64,000 nt of DNA from Epiperipatus broadwayi (GCA_028023455.1 JAQFVV010012574.1:250001-314000), one strand, 5' to 3'; positions 1-11,800 are shown, numbered from the stretch's first letter. Notes: generated by a model not told the origin, from the letters alone. Numbers and translations: made by a program.

Positions 1-1460
1 TTTATAAACTTTTGACGAGGACAAGGTTGGCTAAAATTGGTCATAGATTATCCGTTTTTCATTTTGTTTTGCTCCAATGCTGCCCTTGACCTAACTTCAG
101 GTTACTGTTCTGGTTTAAAGATATTTCCTGCCATCCTCTTTAACAGCTTTACCAATTCAAGCAAGCAGCATAAAAAAAAATTAAATGCTTTCTTATTCAA
201 AAGCAGAACAACTTTTACTTTTAAACACACACACACGCTCATATCCATACTTATATACTAAAATAATATTCATATTTTTGTGATAAGTGTAAATAGCTTA
301 AATAATATGAAGTATATTACATAATGTATAGTTTCACACTTAAACATATATATATATAATTAATTGACTAGTGCTTTTGATTAATATCCTTAACTAATCA
401 AATCTTGTAGATTTGCCACACACTCCTCTGATGCTTATTATAAATCCTAAGTTTCCTTATGGAAAGAGTCACAGATTAATTTCGACCACTATATATGTAT
501 TTCACATAACAAATCTATTATCATTATAATTAAACATATAAACAGAAAATTCTGATTCTTATTTCAGTGTCTCCTTCAATGTTTCAAATCTCCAGCTGAT
601 TCAAAAAGATTTGTTACGTGAGATGAGATTGGTATGAAAGATTTTTCATAAAATCATTAAAGCTGTAAACTTATCTTAAACTTTAAAGGAATGGACAAAT
701 CTGATATTAGATTCATATCTGTGTATAATTATCTGGATGAAAAATATTGCTTTAAAAAACATTGTAGAAATTCTGCAACATGCATATCAAGAGTAAAAGA
801 CTACTCAAACATGAAGGGTGTGGGTGTGGCAATTGATGAACAATATAATATAAAATTTAACAGTATTTTAATTAATGGGCTTTAACATTTTTTTTCCAAA
901 TGGTAGAAAACAATAGATTTACCATTGTGTTTGTTAATACAGTCACGTTTCTTAAAAATTTTAATGTCCTGTCTGACCTTTTTTTTGTTTTTTTGGTGGG
1001 TCAAACATGGATGCATTATGAACAATATATGGAGACAAATTGCTGATAATAATTTGCTGCTTTATTGTGTTAACAGGATTGTGTCACTTTACCTGAATTT
1101 AAATTCATTGCTCTGAAGACTAGATCATATCTTGCATCAGTGATGAAGATTGCATCTTTATTTTCACAAACAGTGCATTGACACTCATTTGACCAATAAT
1201 TTTTTATTCTTTGGAAAACAATAGTTAGATATTTTATTATGATTTAATAATAAGATGATCAACTATTTTTAAAAAGATATTCTAAAATTGATTTTGAATC
1301 TACAGAATTCTAGGTTATATAACAGAGGCAGAGTTATACCATTATTGTCAGGAGCTCTTTAAAGAAAATACAATATAATAAATGAAAGTTCCATGTCTTA
1401 TCAGCCATCTTAATGTATAAATAATGCTTACTGGATTATCAGATGTGTTGAAGAAACAAA
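1..1460. other. AT-rich DNA, no gene recognised
   Basis: Both strands were read. The open frames here are short, lack recognisable domains and have the composition of the surrounding non-coding DNA. The first 170 bases are slightly less AT-rich and could be an old repeat, but I cannot match them to anything else in the window. Confidence 0.5.
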
Positions 1461-1464
1461 TGAA

Positions 1465-1616
<152 letters not shown>

Positions 1617-1918
1617 TAGTAATGATAATAATAACCTAAGAAATGCAATAATACATATTAAAGAAAATGCAAACTTATATTATGCAAAAGGGTGAAATCT
1701 GGTGATTAAGAAATAACAAAGAATCACAAAGAAACAAAGAACTAATGAACTTCATCAGAAAGATTTAGAACTTGTACAAATGGAGAACTAGTGATATCTT
1801 CTAATTAATAACAGATGTGAAATATATATTTAAACAAAATACAAATGTAACTCAAATATATGTAAAATTATTTTGGCACAATAACGTTTCTTATTGAAAC
1901 ACCACCACCATCATCAGC

Positions 1919-2010
<92 letters not shown>

Positions 2011-2034
2011 TATCATCATCATCATCATTCATCA
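1919..2034. repeat. Compound (AAT)n microsatellite with ATC/TCA flanks
   Basis: About 30 AAT triplets (to about 2010) are flanked on the left by ACC/ATC triplets and on the right by a TCA run to about 2034. It is a second long triplet array only 300 bp from the one at 1467. Confidence 0.93.
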
Positions 2035-2456
2035 TCATGAAGACATTTTCCTGAAAATATTTTAAAACAAACATGATTGATATTAGGAAATATACTTTTC
2101 TTAAAATTGTTCTTTTTTTTTGTATTGCTGTGCAAAGAACATGAAATCTAACTAAGTGAAAATTACAACTTGCAGAAATACAGTTACACTTATTCCATTT
2201 TCCTAATAAATAGTGCAAAATTATGTTCCAAACATATAAAATGGCAACACTACTATAACTAATAAATTAAGATATTCATTTAATTTCTAGGATCATAGTC
2301 TTTTATGATTTAACCAATCAGATGTCTTTATGCATCTCTATCTTCAGCCAACATTTAGCTTACTCTGATTTTTGAACTCCAGCAATGCTTTTTCACCATA
2401 TTTGTTTTTATATTGCTCTTATTATCTTTTCCCCATCTAATTATTTACATTGCTCA

Positions 2457-2612
2457 CTTTGTACAATGTTTCAAGAGGTATGATTCTCTCTTCTTCAGCT
2501 GTTGCGGACCTGACCAATGATAGTACTAGTATGGGAATCAAACATGGATCCTTAGATTCTTGAATATTGAATTTTAAGGTAAAACTCTAATCAACTAAGC
2601 CATCCTGCCAAA
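2457..2612 (-). mobile_element. tRNA-like SINE copy, minus strand
   Basis: Read on the minus strand, the unit begins with a tRNA-like A-box region (GGATGGCTTAGTTGATTAGA), followed by a B-box-like GTTTGATTCC. A core follows with CTGAAGAAGAGAG, then a stretch ending in AAACATTGTAC. The same order occurs on the plus strand at 2625 and, for the core only, at 22640. Pol III type internal promoter boxes plus a shared core are the usual structure of a tRNA-derived SINE. The copy is diverged and no target duplication was found. Confidence 0.6.
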
Positions 2613-2624
2613 GCATACTTTGTT

Positions 2625-2800
2625 ATAGGGTTACCTTAAAATTCAGTATTCAAGAATTTAAAAGTCCAGTTTCAATTCCCAGGCTAGTACAGTCACTGAT
2701 CAGACCAGCAATATCTGAAGAAGAGAGAAGAAGAAGAACTTTCAAAACATTGTGCATATACTAACATGTGTATACTTTGAAAATTTAAATATTTTTCTAA
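2625..2800 (+). mobile_element. Second SINE copy, facing the first
   Basis: This copy carries the same modules as 2457-2612 in the opposite orientation: a segment beginning TTACCTTAAAATTCAG, a B-box-like GTTTCAATTCCC, the core CTGAAGAAGAGAG and an AAACATTGTGC tail. With its partner it makes an inverted repeat with arms of about 130 bp around a short spacer. The 5' tRNA head seems to be missing here, so the pair may come from insertion of one copy into another or from an inverted duplication. Confidence 0.6.
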
Positions 2801-3727
2801 AGACATTCTATACTTTATATTAGATTATGGAAATAGTCTAATATCTAAATATATCTAAATAAAGATCTCAAAATTTATCATATAAAATGATACCAAAAAA
2901 TATCTGCATCATAAAAGAACGAATAAATAGAATGTTTTTGATGATTAACTACTGTGATAAATAAAAAGACAAATATATTATTAATCTCCAAAAATGAATT
3001 TTCATAATGAGAAAAACATTAGAAATGACCAAGCAGTGTTGACAGCAATGTTCTCAAAGCGTAATGATTATCTTAATAAAGCTTTCTGATGAAAAAGTTT
3101 TAGAATCACATCTTTTTGGCTTCACAAATGTCTAGAGATGAGTTTAATTCTATTTTTTTAATCTCTTGTTATAATAGCATTTATGATTACGTTTAATATT
3201 CAATATTTTTTTTACTATTCTCTTTTTCAAAATCCTTTCTTATAAACTTTTTCATAAATGTCCCTTTTTCAAATTGTTGTTTTCTATTAAAATTTTAACT
3301 ATTTTATTAAATATTTTGTTTTAGTATTCGTTGTGTTTATTTGCAAAGATACAGAAACAAGAGTAGTAATTATTTTACTCTAAAAAAACATTAAAAAAAA
3401 GATAAAGGAAAACAAAAAATAAAACCTTAAGCATGAGTTTTGCAAAAACTATAAGAGACAATTTATGAATCACACATATGTCCATATAAATCCCATGTCT
3501 TTCTTTTAACTAGTTTGTGTGATAGGTTATAATGCTGTTTTTAATTTTTTGACCACAATTTTTTTTTTAAAGAATTCAACATTTTTCCTAATTAGAGTTC
3601 TTTGCATCATGTTTTATACATTAATTAAAAATAGCTAGATAAGCATATTCTATTCAAAGCAATAGCCAATTATCTTTATGCAAACAATATTTACAATATA
3701 AGTATTGCCAATAATATCATTCTCTTT
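2801..3727. other. AT-rich DNA, nothing recognised
   Basis: I see only homopolymer A and T runs and short unpatterned frames. No tRNA boxes, inverted repeats or coding blocks were found. Confidence 0.45.
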
Positions 3728-3885
3728 AGTCAAGTTGCAATCTTTAGTGTCTATAAAAACATATTAGATCATATATAAAGGTGGTTATTCATCTTTAGTA
3801 AAAAAAGAAAGTTGCCTTGACTATATATTGAGATTGTTGATTATTATTGATATTAATATTGTTTAGGTTAATACTGATTTTAAGT
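3728..3885 (+). repeat. Dispersed repeat, copy 1 of 2
   Basis: About 150 bp beginning CAAGTTGCAATCTTTAGT and containing a TATATAAAG block, then ATTGAGATTGTTGA and a GTTTAGGTTAA end. The same modules in the same order recur at 27873-28017. Both copies carry the TATA-like block about 45 bp in. The class of element is not known; it could be part of a larger SINE or a solo LTR fragment. Confidence 0.65.
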
Positions 3886-3889
3886 ATAT

Positions 3890-4010
3890 TGGATATCATT
3901 TACCTTTTTCACATGTATGTGGTCATGTATACTGGTTACATAAGATGGAGTGGAAAGCTGTAGGGTGCTTGAATGTCTGAGTTCAATTCCTTTTAATTAC
4001 ATTAAGTTTG
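3890..4010 (+). mobile_element. tRNA-like repeat with GAGTTCAA box (copy 1)
   Basis: A module starting ATCATTTACCTTTTTCACATG, passing through TGTGGTCATGTATACTGGTT and ending with a B-box-like GAGTTCAATTCC and TAATTACATTAAG. Related copies lie at 46880-46985, 48000-48115 (minus), 48540-48650 and 48880-48990. The position of GAGTTCAA relative to the conserved upstream block fits a tRNA-derived T-arm, but the cloverleaf is not clear. Confidence 0.55.
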
Positions 4011-4033
4011 TATAGACAATATTCTTGTATTTA

Positions 4034-4035
<2 letters not shown>

Positions 4036-4114
<79 letters not shown>
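4036..4114. repeat. (AT)n microsatellite
   Basis: Two runs of alternating AT are separated by a short CTATAAT interruption. This follows directly after the end of the tRNA-like repeat, so it could be its expanded tail. Confidence 0.9.
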
Positions 4115-4117
<3 letters not shown>

Positions 4118-5050
4118 GTCATTAAAAAAAAATTTGTATTTTAAGGGAAAATAATTTTGACATTTATAAATGCTCATATTTTATAATATTTCAATACCCA
4201 AATGGCAAGTTGAACACAACATTCTTCTTCATATAATTAAGCAGAAATTATTTTATTTTATACAATTGGAAATCAATTGATGAAAAATAGTCTCTTAAGT
4301 TTGGAACTCAAATGGCAAAAAAAAAAAATGTTTAGTCTGCACGAAAGCAATATTTAAAACTTTTCCCAATATCTGTGTAAAAAATGTTTTTCACTTTGTG
4401 CTATTAGATACCACAGAAACTAAAAATAGTGATGCCACACCAGAAGTCATTCTTGGCTCTGCAGTTAAAACAAATAATGATCACAGTTTACTAACAATAT
4501 CCCAAAGAAATATGATAATCCTAGTTGATATGGAAGAAATAAGTGATTGTTTGGAATTATTTTTGCAGTAAAAACTAATGATAGTTAAGTATCTGTCTTG
4601 TAATCCAGTGCTTTAAGTAATGTTTTTGGGATATGAGCCTAATAATAGTGCATCTTTTATTGAATCTGTGATTTTAAAAGGGTTAATAGACTTTGTGGAG
4701 TTGTTTTTTTTTTTTTGCTATAAGTTGCACATGCAGAAATTACACAGAAATTGATTTGGAGTGTTTCAAATTTATTTTTAGTTCAAATTCTGTATTTTCA
4801 AGTGGTCAATAATATAAATCATACATATATAAAATACTTATATTTTTTGTTATCATTGGCAGCTGAACAAATATGCATTCAGAAGAAAAACAATGATAGA
4901 AAAAAAACAAAAAATAAAAAAGTTAGAAAGCAATAAAAAAAAAAAAGACTGAAGACAGAACTATTGTGTTTGTAAATAAATTGAAATTACAGTTGCACAT
5001 GCATGCAATAATTCATCACACTATTTTCAAGAAATGAATGTTGGTGCTTT
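4115..5050. other. AT-rich DNA, nothing recognised
   Basis: The segment holds A and T runs and short frames without domains. The last 30 bases before the 28S match contain AAGAAAT and AATG blocks that could be a deleted extension of the rRNA fragment. Confidence 0.4.
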
Positions 5051-5256
5051 CTTAAGGTAGCCAAATGCCTTGTCATCTAATTAGTGACATGCATGAATGG
5101 ACCAATGAGATTCCCACTGCCTCTGACTACTATCTAGTGAAACTACATCTGAAAGAATGGGCCTGGCAAAATCAGCAGAGAAAGAAGACCCTGTTGAGTT
5201 TGATTCCAGTCCAAAGCCACAAGGAGATGCTAATGGCATAGCAGTTAGTGGGAGGT
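5051..5256 (+). pseudogene. 28S rRNA fragment, decayed
   Basis: The stretch reads as the highly conserved part of eukaryotic 28S rRNA that starts at the R2 target: CTTAAGGTAGCCAAATGCC, then CATCTAATTAGTGACATGCA, GAGATTCCCACTG, CTACTATCTAGTGAAAC, GGCAAAATCAGC, AAAGAAGACCCTGTTGAG and, after a diverged part, TTAGTGGGAGG. Many bases differ from the conserved sequence, mostly C-to-T and G-to-A changes, and flanking rDNA is absent. It is therefore a non-functional fragment. An open frame on the opposite strand over this interval (5081-5341) is a by-product and not a gene. Confidence 0.9.
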
Positions 5257-6183
5257 AGGGGACCAAAAGGTTCCCTGGCAGACCTTTGAATAAGATGGCT
5301 ATCCAACCTGCTACATTAAAAAATTTATTTGACGGATGCATCTTAATAGATGAATAGATTTATTTGTGCATAAATTGCATATACATTTACCATGAACAAT
5401 TAGAGTATATGCACTGAATCAAAAATGTGCAAGGTCATTTCTTTAATACATTTTATATGTAAAATACATGATATACAATGGTGTAGACGCATCAGATAAT
5501 AATATCAACATCAAGATTATATAGTGATAGATTAAAATATCTAATAAGAATTTTATTCAAATTATTTTATTTTTTGTTCGAAAAAATCAAAAGCTCTAGG
5601 CAGGCCACAAAACCCTCTGGCCGTGTACTAACTTAAGTGACACTTTTTTTTTTAAAATGAACAATTCTATATATATATGAATATGTAAAGACATTGAAGA
5701 ACTAATTATTTAGCTAATGTATAAATATTTTTATATTTAAAAAATGAACCCATTATCACTTTATTATAAGGTTAGCAAGAGTGCATTTATCAAGCGAATC
5801 TTTAGCCTACAGCTCTGTTTTATTAATAAATTAACACAGAAACACTTCCTAAATAGATTAATAAAAAGCTATGTAACATAAGGAAAAAAAAAGGGCAATC
5901 TTTAAAATTTAAATGAAAGAATTTTTAAATGATTCTATTTTAAATTAAAAAGCTTAGTAATAATTTTAATAATATGCAGACTATAAAAAAAAAACGATTA
6001 TACAAAAAACGTGACAGTTGATATAGAGTTATGTTTTATTACAGAAATAATTATCCCAAACAAATAAATAGTTTCATTTTAAAAATGATAGTAAATTCTT
6101 TATTATCTATTTAATCTTTCGAGTCTTGCATAATGTATTAAGACATAAACATATAAATTAAGGTAATATATATATATTTTAAG
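5257..6183. other. AT-rich DNA, nothing recognised
   Basis: A less AT-rich patch around 5590-5640 contains a short GGCCACAAAACCCTCTGGCC near-palindrome. No domain, tRNA box or paired repeat was found otherwise. Confidence 0.4.
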
Positions 6184-6280
6184 TGTCATAGCATCGGCCG
6201 GGACGCGAAACCGCAACCCGGGCAACTGCCTGCAAGTGCAAGGCAGTCGCGCTGACCTCCCGACCACCAATGACTAATGA
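6184..6280 (-). mobile_element. tRNA-like element bounded by TGTCA/TGACA (copy 1)
   Basis: On the minus strand the unit opens near TCATTGGTGGTCGGGAGG, has an arm-like ACTGCCT...AGGCAGT stem and a GC-rich T-arm-like region, and closes CCGATGCTATGACA. Its ends pair with each other like an acceptor stem (CATTGG with CCGATG). It belongs with the elements at 23503, 23711 and 58422. GC content is far above its surroundings. It is not a functional tRNA: the T-loop is expanded. Confidence 0.65.
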
Positions 6281-6787
6281 TTTCACTTTATCAGTCTACT
6301 TCTATTTAACTTTCTGATTCAATAAACCTAACATTTTTTTCTTAATATTTGATTTACATTTATTAATGACTTTTTTTTTTTTGATTTGAGTTATATTTTT
6401 TCAAAAAAATATCTCAATTCGATTTATTACTAAATTGTGGTTTGAATTTAAATCGGCCCAAAATGTGAAAATACATGTTTAAGACTGTTTCTAAATACAC
6501 TTGACCCATAATATAATCTATTTAAAGTATATTTTTTATTACTTGTGGTTTATCATGACTATATTCTTCTATTATATTTTTTGAAATATATGTTTAGAAT
6601 TTTCTTTTTCTTTTACAAAACTATCAGTGTTTCATTTTTATCACTTCTTATTCTTGCTCGTAATTTTCTAATTAATTATAGCTATCTAATCTTTCATTAC
6701 CATTATGCCCATATTTTGTATTATAATATGTAAATTTCTATTATTTACAGAGTTCTATTTCTAAAACTATCATTGATACTTACATAT
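6281..6787. other. AT-rich DNA, nothing recognised
   Basis: Only T runs and short frames were seen. A 62-codon plus-strand frame at 6545 is AT-driven (Phe/Ile/Tyr-rich) with no recognisable domain. Confidence 0.4.
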
Positions 6788-6789
6788 TA

Positions 6790-7013
6790 GACCTGCTGCT
6801 TATGTTTGCGTTAGCAGAATGCCGTATCTCCAGTGTGGGTGTTTGCGACGACATTCTGCCGTTTTAAAAATTCAAATTTTTAACACACAAAAATAATAAA
6901 CACATTATGATATTAATTAAATAAAAACAGGCATTCTGTCATTGCAAACATCCTTCCCCTCCCCATTAGAGTAAGATATGGCATTCCGCCACCGTAAACA
7001 TGGGCGACAGGTC
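6790..7013. mobile_element. MITE-like palindromic element, 224 bp
   Basis: Terminal inverted repeats of about 70-80 bp face each other. The left end starts GACCTGCTGCTTATGTTTGC and the right end, reversed, starts GACCTGTCGCCCATGTTTAC. Both arms then share a GAATGCC...TATCT block and a second TGTTTGC...ATTCTGCC block. The element is flanked on both sides by TA (6788-6789 and 7014-7015), which fits a TA target duplication as made by Tc1/mariner-type or similar transposases. There is no coding capacity, so it is non-autonomous. Confidence 0.75.
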
Positions 7014-7015
7014 TA

Positions 7016-8795
7016 GTACGTAAATACCCTATTTTTTGCTACTAGATGAAAAAACCATATCTTCATCACAATCCTTTTGCCCTGTTACACAGAATATTAC
7101 AATATTTAATCTCCTCATCTTTGACTATAAATTTATCATATTTTTCGAAAAATTCCAGACTTTAGCTACGCATTTACAAATCAATTAATGTATGTAATTC
7201 CATAAATGCTAGATAAAACTAAGCTATTAGAGTATAATAGTAAAAAAAAACCCAGTTTAAAAAAAAGTTAAGTTGAATTGTACATGGAATAGAATAAAAA
7301 GTTTAAATGAAAAAAGTGTCTTAAAAATAAATCAATAAGTAAATATATAAATAGAGAAAATTGTTATTATTAAAGTGGATAAATAGCAAAAAAAAAAAAG
7401 TGGAGAAAAATATATAAAATGTTAGTTATAATAGGCATTCATCTTCATTGTGCAATAATAAAATAAGAAGTCAGAATTGTTTGATTAAAAGTTTAAAAAA
7501 ATGGCAAAACAAAAAGGAAATAACAAATTACTAATTGAATTATTGGAGAATTTGAAATAATTAATGCTATGTTACAACATTACATTCAGAAAGTTCAAAG
7601 AAAGAAAGCAGTCATTTCTTGATGAATAATATTAATGTGATAATGCCAATAAACTATTGTATTTTTCCCCTTGGAAACATTAATGCTTGTGATGATAGAA
7701 ATGGTAAACTATCGCCAATGTTACTGAAAGAATACTATTACTGTGAACTCAAATGGTTCATACCTGAATTGATTATCATACACAATTCACTTAGTAAAAA
7801 AAAAAAATTGTAATGAATTTGGATTCAGTAATTCTTAAAACATTGTTATCTTGGAATATATTATAGTTAGAAATATATAAATTTATAATTAAGCATAAAT
7901 ATATATGTAATTCATAAAGAAGATAATTAACCTTCTGACATGCACTGTTTGTTAATGTATAAATCTCTGTGTTCTGTGATATATGAATTAAATCTGTACA
8001 ATTCAATTGTCAATTATAATATCAGATACACATTAGGTTCAAACTTTGAGACAAGCACAATCAGTAAAGGTTGTCTCATATAAGAACTATTGGATGAGCA
8101 TGCAGAGATTTATACCTTACTGAAGAGTGAATGTCATGAGGTTAATTCCCTTCTGTATGATTATAGCTAGAAATGAAAATGCAATAGAAGTTAATATTAC
8201 CTGAGCACATTCAGGAAGAGATTGTTGAACAGATTATAATTTAATACATACCAAAATTGAAATGACTCAAATATAAAGTGGCATTAATTTCACTTTTTAA
8301 TAAAACTTAGAAAAGGCATGCATTACTTTATTTTGATATACTTTTCTTTTGTAAAATATCATGTCAAATTAGCTTTTAAATGAGGTTACTAAAGTATATT
8401 TCGACTCTTCAAAGTTTTCTGTTTAACTACACTCTGGGTGAGTGCCAATTTTTTGATAAACCAATTTGTTTGTATTTTCCATTTTATACTTAAATAAAAA
8501 TTACAAACTTTTTTAGCCTTAAATTCCCATGATGCAATTTTTAGATTTACTAGAATACAATATAGAGAATGAAAGGAATGTGATTAGTTAAAGATAATTA
8601 ACTGCAAAGACTATTTACATTAACAAAACCAAAATTAATCTCATTAAAAGCAAAAAAAAAATTCTTAATACAGTTATATTAACAGTCTTGATTAAATTTA
8701 TCAGCAACATAACATGATATATGCTTATTGATATATTACTATACAAATATTTTAGCTTGAATTCAAAATTGTAGTTTTTGTTTGTAAATGGGTTG
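7016..8795. other. AT-rich DNA, nothing firmly recognised
   Basis: A stretch at about 8080-8160 has a GAGGTTAATTCCC box that resembles a tRNA B box, but no second copy or A box supports it. The remaining sequence is A/T-run-rich without inverted repeats or domains. Confidence 0.4.
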
Positions 8796-8800
8796 GATAG

Positions 8801-9511
8801 TGCTAAATGTGTGTGTGTGTGCGTGCATGTATATAAAAAATACGGTTAACTAGTAATAAAAATAAATGAAAAACTAATGGATTGCTAATGATGTATTGTA
8901 AATAATTAAATGATATATTAATGCTAAACTATAAAGTAATTCATCAAGAAGGTTAGACAATGTAAACAAAGCCATAGCTTAAAATAGACAATGCTAAAGG
9001 CATGGCATTATCTAATCAGGGATCATACAGGAACTAAAGAGATGACCACCACATGGACAGCAGATGGCCAATGAAGGGAGGCTACTCCAAAATCAAGGCA
9101 TGACAAGTAATGGATCTAATATTGAACTGAGAGAGGACACTTGCTAAGTGAAGCTCTTGAAAGGTAGATGTGCCATTTCCTTGGGTGCTCCAGTCAGCTC
9201 CTTTGCTTCACCTAGCCTTGCGGAGAGGTTTACCTCCGGACATGCCAAAGTAAACCTAGGGAACTATAACAGGTTGTACCGATCTCTTTATTATTTTGCT
9301 CTGCCTTCGGGCCCCTTATTTATATATAATAATAATAGAATGTGTATATTATTCATACTTTGTATATATTAATAGTGATTAACTCATATATAATCCTGTA
9401 AATAAATCTTCGTTATTTAAACCTATTTGCCAGGCTGCCTCATTAATTATTTTATATTGTGTTATTGATAGTTACAATCCAGCGAGCAATAGAGTGCCAC
9501 TGGACACTGAA
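8801..9511 (+). repeat. 5' LTR
   Basis: Starts TGCTAAATGTGTGTG and ends GGACACTGAA. It includes a short GT run near the start, the block CTTTGCTTCACCTAGCC, CTTCGGGCCCC and a poly(A)-signal-like AATAAATC at about 9403. The end is assigned from the last base shared with the 3' LTR; it does not give a canonical CA end, so the true boundary could shift by a few bases. Confidence 0.88.
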
Positions 9512-9512
9512 T

Positions 9513-9530
9513 TGGCACAGTTACAGTTGA
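9513..9530 (+). promoter_or_regulatory. Probable primer binding site
   Basis: Directly after the 5' LTR and one spacer base comes TGGCACAGTTACAGTTGA. TGG pairs with the CCA end of a tRNA primer, as expected at this position. I could not assign the tRNA. Confidence 0.5.
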
Positions 9531-9702
9531 TTACGAACCTCAGCGGTGAAATTCTCAGTAATAACAATCAACGCATTGACAGCTGAATACGTTTGCGTCT
9601 AATTATTTGATTTCATGAGGAGATAAAACTACTAAGAAAAATATTTTTATATTTTGTTAAATTGACTAAGTTATTGTAATATTTTTATATTTTTGTTAAA
9701 TT

Positions 9703-10330
9703 GACTAAGTATCATAATACAGTCGGCAATATCCAAATTTGACGTCAGAGAGGCAAGTGAGTGGCCCCTGTATGTCCAACAAATTGAAAAACTGTTAATT
9801 ATTAACAGAGTAAAAGACGATAAAAGCAAAACAGTGATCTTATTGTGTTTTGCTGGAAAAGGAGTAATTCAGATCGCAAATAGGCTCTGTGAATCTAAAA
9901 CCCTGGAAGAATTAACATTTGAACAGGTCAAAGATCGTTTTACCGACTATTTTAATCATGAGCCTAGACACTTTGCCAGACTCCACTTTAGAAATCACCG
10001 CCTTGGCAAGAATGAGCGGATACAAGATTATGATACTGCCCTGCGGGAACTCGCAAAAAAACTGCATCTATGATTCATACCTGGAGGAAGCCCTTCTCGA
10101 ACAATTTTTATGTGGAATGAGCAGTGATAGTCTGAGAGAGCAGTTATTGACAGATACAGATATTAACTATAAAGTAGCTATCAAACATGGTATAGCTCAC
10201 AAACTTGTGTTGCAGCAATCAAAGGAATTTGCGGCCATGAAAATAGCGACAACGATCCTTATGAAGTCCACAAAGTAAACAAACCAGATAGAAGGGTGCC
10301 TGATGAAAGTGGAACAACAGACATTAAGAA
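9703..10330 (+). pseudogene. gag: gag (capsid region), frameshifted
   Basis: Two overlapping frames together read as a gag capsid-like protein. The first runs to a stop at 10071 and includes SEWPLYVQQIEKLL, VILLCFAGKG and VKDRFTDYFNHEP. The second continues from about 10062 with DSYLEEALLEQFLCGM and REQLLTD, and stops at about 10276. The FL.G...REQLL signature with an upstream capsid helix pattern is typical of gypsy-type gag proteins. No ATG precedes the first frame, so the start is not fixed. One frameshift near 10060 separates the two halves. Confidence 0.8.
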
Positions 10331-10343
10331 AAGTCGAATTAAG

Positions 10344-10445
10344 TGTTTGTGCTGTGTCACATGGCACATGACTGTTTTTATAAAGACCAATGCTGAAAAC
10401 ACTGCAATAAATTCGGCCACTGGGAAAAAATGTGCAGAAATAAAA
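10344..10445 (+). pseudogene. gag zinc knuckles (nucleocapsid)
   Basis: In one frame a degraded first knuckle (CHMAHDC) is followed, after an in-frame TGA, by CKHCNKFGHWEKMC, a standard CX2CX4HX4C knuckle. Such motifs bind the RNA genome during particle assembly. The stop inside this segment is a clear inactivating lesion. Confidence 0.8.
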
Positions 10446-10549
10446 AATTCGATAATTATACAAAGAATAACAGCCAAGAGAGCATTACGAGAAAACATAA
10501 ACAAGAGGAATTTTCAGCAATTAATAATGTGTCTTCGGACCAATCGCAG

Positions 10550-10725
10550 AAATTTGAAATAACTGTCAAAATTTACAGAAAACCCATATCGATAGAAATT
10601 GACAGTGATAGTGGGGTGTCGTTACTTTCCATTAAAGATTGGAAAACCATTGTGGCAGATATGAGACAGCCACCTAGACTGATGCATATGAATCTGAGGC
10701 TCGAGACGTCAATGGTAATGCTATA
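10550..10725 (+). pseudogene. Aspartic protease remnant
   Basis: After the knuckles, the same frame continues into EITVKIYRKPISIEIDSDSG and VSLLS. IEIDSDSG followed by VSLLS aligns by position and pattern with the IDTGA.VSL active-site segment of retroelement proteases, but the canonical D-T/S-G is disturbed. The frame then shifts before reverse transcriptase. Confidence 0.65.
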
Positions 10726-10785
10726 AAAATCAAAGGAGTAATTCAGGTTCCAATTACTTCAAATAATGCGAAAAAAATAGTTACC

Positions 10786-11800
10786 TTGCCATTATATATA
10801 GTACACACCCCTATAAATCCTCTTATTGGCTATGATTGGTTTCAGCAACAGGGAATAAAAATTGCTTGGGTCAAAAATATTGACATTGAAAAAAACATCA
10901 GACAGCGTTTTTTTAAACTTTTCGATGGAGAACTGGGAATGATAAAAACAAAACCAGTTTCATTAGAATTATTGCCAGAAGCAGTGCCTATAATTTGTAG
11001 ACTGCGAAAGATTCCTTACACTCAGAAAGAAAAAATAGCAGAGGAAATAAAGCAATTGGTTAAAGATGGTGTGCTTGAAGCAACAGAAGAAGCCGAGTGG
11101 GCTACCCCACTAGTTGTAATAACCAAGCCAAATGGACAAATATGTTTGTGCGGCAATTACTGTGTATCAGTCAATAAAGCACTAAACAAACACGCATACC
11201 CCATTCCTAACTCAAGAGAAATCATAGCGTCGCTCCAAAAGTCAAAATATTTTTCAAAATTAGACCTCAACTCAGCGTTCCACCAAATCCTGGTGCCCAA
11301 CAAAGCTGCAAACATTCTAACACTTACTACATACATAGGTTTATTTAGATGCAAATGTCTACCATTAGGAATAGCTTCAGCACCAAGTATATTCCAAGCA
11401 AAAGTGGAGACTCTTCTAAATGGACTCAAAGGCATCATCCCCTACTTTGACGATATATTAGTCACTGCTAATTCAGAAAATGGATTGAGCACTCGTAACT
11501 CAAAAGTTTTCCAAAGACTGGAGGAATTTGGAGCAAAATTAAATGTGAAAAAATGTATTTGGAAAGCTACTAAAATAAAATTCCTGGGTCACATAGTGTC
11601 AAACTCAGGAATAAGTCCCTCCCCTGAAAAAGTCAAAGCAGTATCTCATGCCAGAAGACCGAATAACATAAAACAACTACAGGCCTTTTTGGGCCTGGTG
11701 AACTATTTTGAAAACTTCCTGAATGGCAAAGCACACATAGCAATGCCGCTGTACAAAATATTAAAAAAAAAACAGAAAATGAAATTGGGAAGCAGCACAA
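10786..11800 (+). pseudogene. pol: Reverse transcriptase domain of pol
   Basis: A 352-codon open frame. It carries the connection to protease (NPLIGYDWF), the pre-palm KIPYTQKEKIAEEI and DGVLEA, WATPLVVITKPNGQIC (palm entry), KLDLNSAFHQI (motif A, first catalytic Asp), LPLGIASAPSIFQ (motif B), YFDDILV (motif C, catalytic DD pair) and KIKFLGHIVS. These are the ordered motifs of Ty3/gypsy RT. The domain looks almost complete, with all three catalytic Asp present. The frame is lost in an A-rich stretch near 11761-11780, just before RNase H. Confidence 0.95.

Noticed and set aside
5081-5341. 86-codon minus-strand frame with balanced amino-acid composition
   Set aside because: It lies antisense to the 28S rRNA fragment, whose higher GC explains the open frame.
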